This document shows positions 28,555 through 28,575 of a DNA stretch of 28,575 bases, piece after piece; position 1 is the stretch's first letter, and every line of letters begins with the position of its first letter. The stretch is from Desulfitobacterium sp038181555 (GTDB lineage Bacteria; Bacillota; Desulfitobacteriia; Desulfitobacteriales; Desulfitobacteriaceae). Location: assembly GCF_038181555.1 (NCBI RefSeq), contig NZ_JBBWUA010000030.1, forward strand, positions 1 to 28,575, read 5' to 3'. The translations under genes and the position numbers were made by a program. The notes under the pieces are model-generated. The model was not told the origin of the DNA. It did not search any database and saw only the letters and a program-made list of their open reading frames with translations.

Positions 28555-28575
28555 ACAACTAACATATTAGGAATA

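Overview
The window looks like a chromosomal segment from a spore-forming, low-to-mid GC Firmicute, most likely a Desulfitobacterium-type member of the Peptococcaceae. The evidence is the Bacillus/Clostridium core order (tepA, spoIIIE, ymfK, rodZ, rimO, pgsA, cinA, recA, recX, rny, ymdB), frequent TTG and GTG starts with strong Shine-Dalgarno sites, an alpha/beta spore-DNA-binding protein (SASP) gene, a Gram-positive LexA box at recA, a sigma-H-like promoter at the right edge, and mnmH/selU, which implies selenium metabolism. The genus is an inference from gene content and style, not from a search.

Left part (1-3810). The window opens in the tail of an rRNA operon with an intact 5S rRNA gene. 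Two decayed 5S-like units follow, each interrupted by structured DNA that carries a related hairpin. A Phd/RelE-type toxin-antitoxin operon starts inside the terminator remnant of the third unit. It converges, through a shared bidirectional terminator, on a 48-codon SASP gene. An ABC-F ATPase gene and a small membrane protein gene come next.

Central housekeeping block (3967-12655). tepA is followed by a structured intergenic element, then spoIIIE, mnmH (own sigma-A promoter, overlapping ymfK), ymfK (DUF3388), rodZ, yajQ and a YgiQ-type radical SAM gene. The block serves DNA translocation, cell shape, tRNA modification and possibly RNA binding.

Accessory island (about 12656-15130). A 44-bp perfect palindrome, a start-less Rhs/YD-repeat C-terminal fragment with a toxin tip, a DUF7336-type immunity gene, a second Rhs-core remnant, a DUF4279-like orphan immunity gene and a start-less gene fragment form a typical eroded polymorphic-toxin locus. 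A minus-strand gene for a possible zinc-binding protein lies beyond it.

Right block (15981-28459). rimO and pgsA overlap. They are followed by a membrane protein plus a short FtsH-like protease lacking an ectodomain (a possible split FtsH), then cinA, a DEAD-box helicase, recA (consensus promoter plus LexA box), recX, a promoter and terminated leader ahead of rny (RNase Y), an unidentified 170-aa gene and ymdB. A sigma-H-like promoter at the very end probably belongs to spoVS just outside the window.

The strongest candidates for something new are the split FtsH-like pair, the structured insertions in the 5S array, the eroded Rhs locus and the terminated leader RNA upstream of rny.
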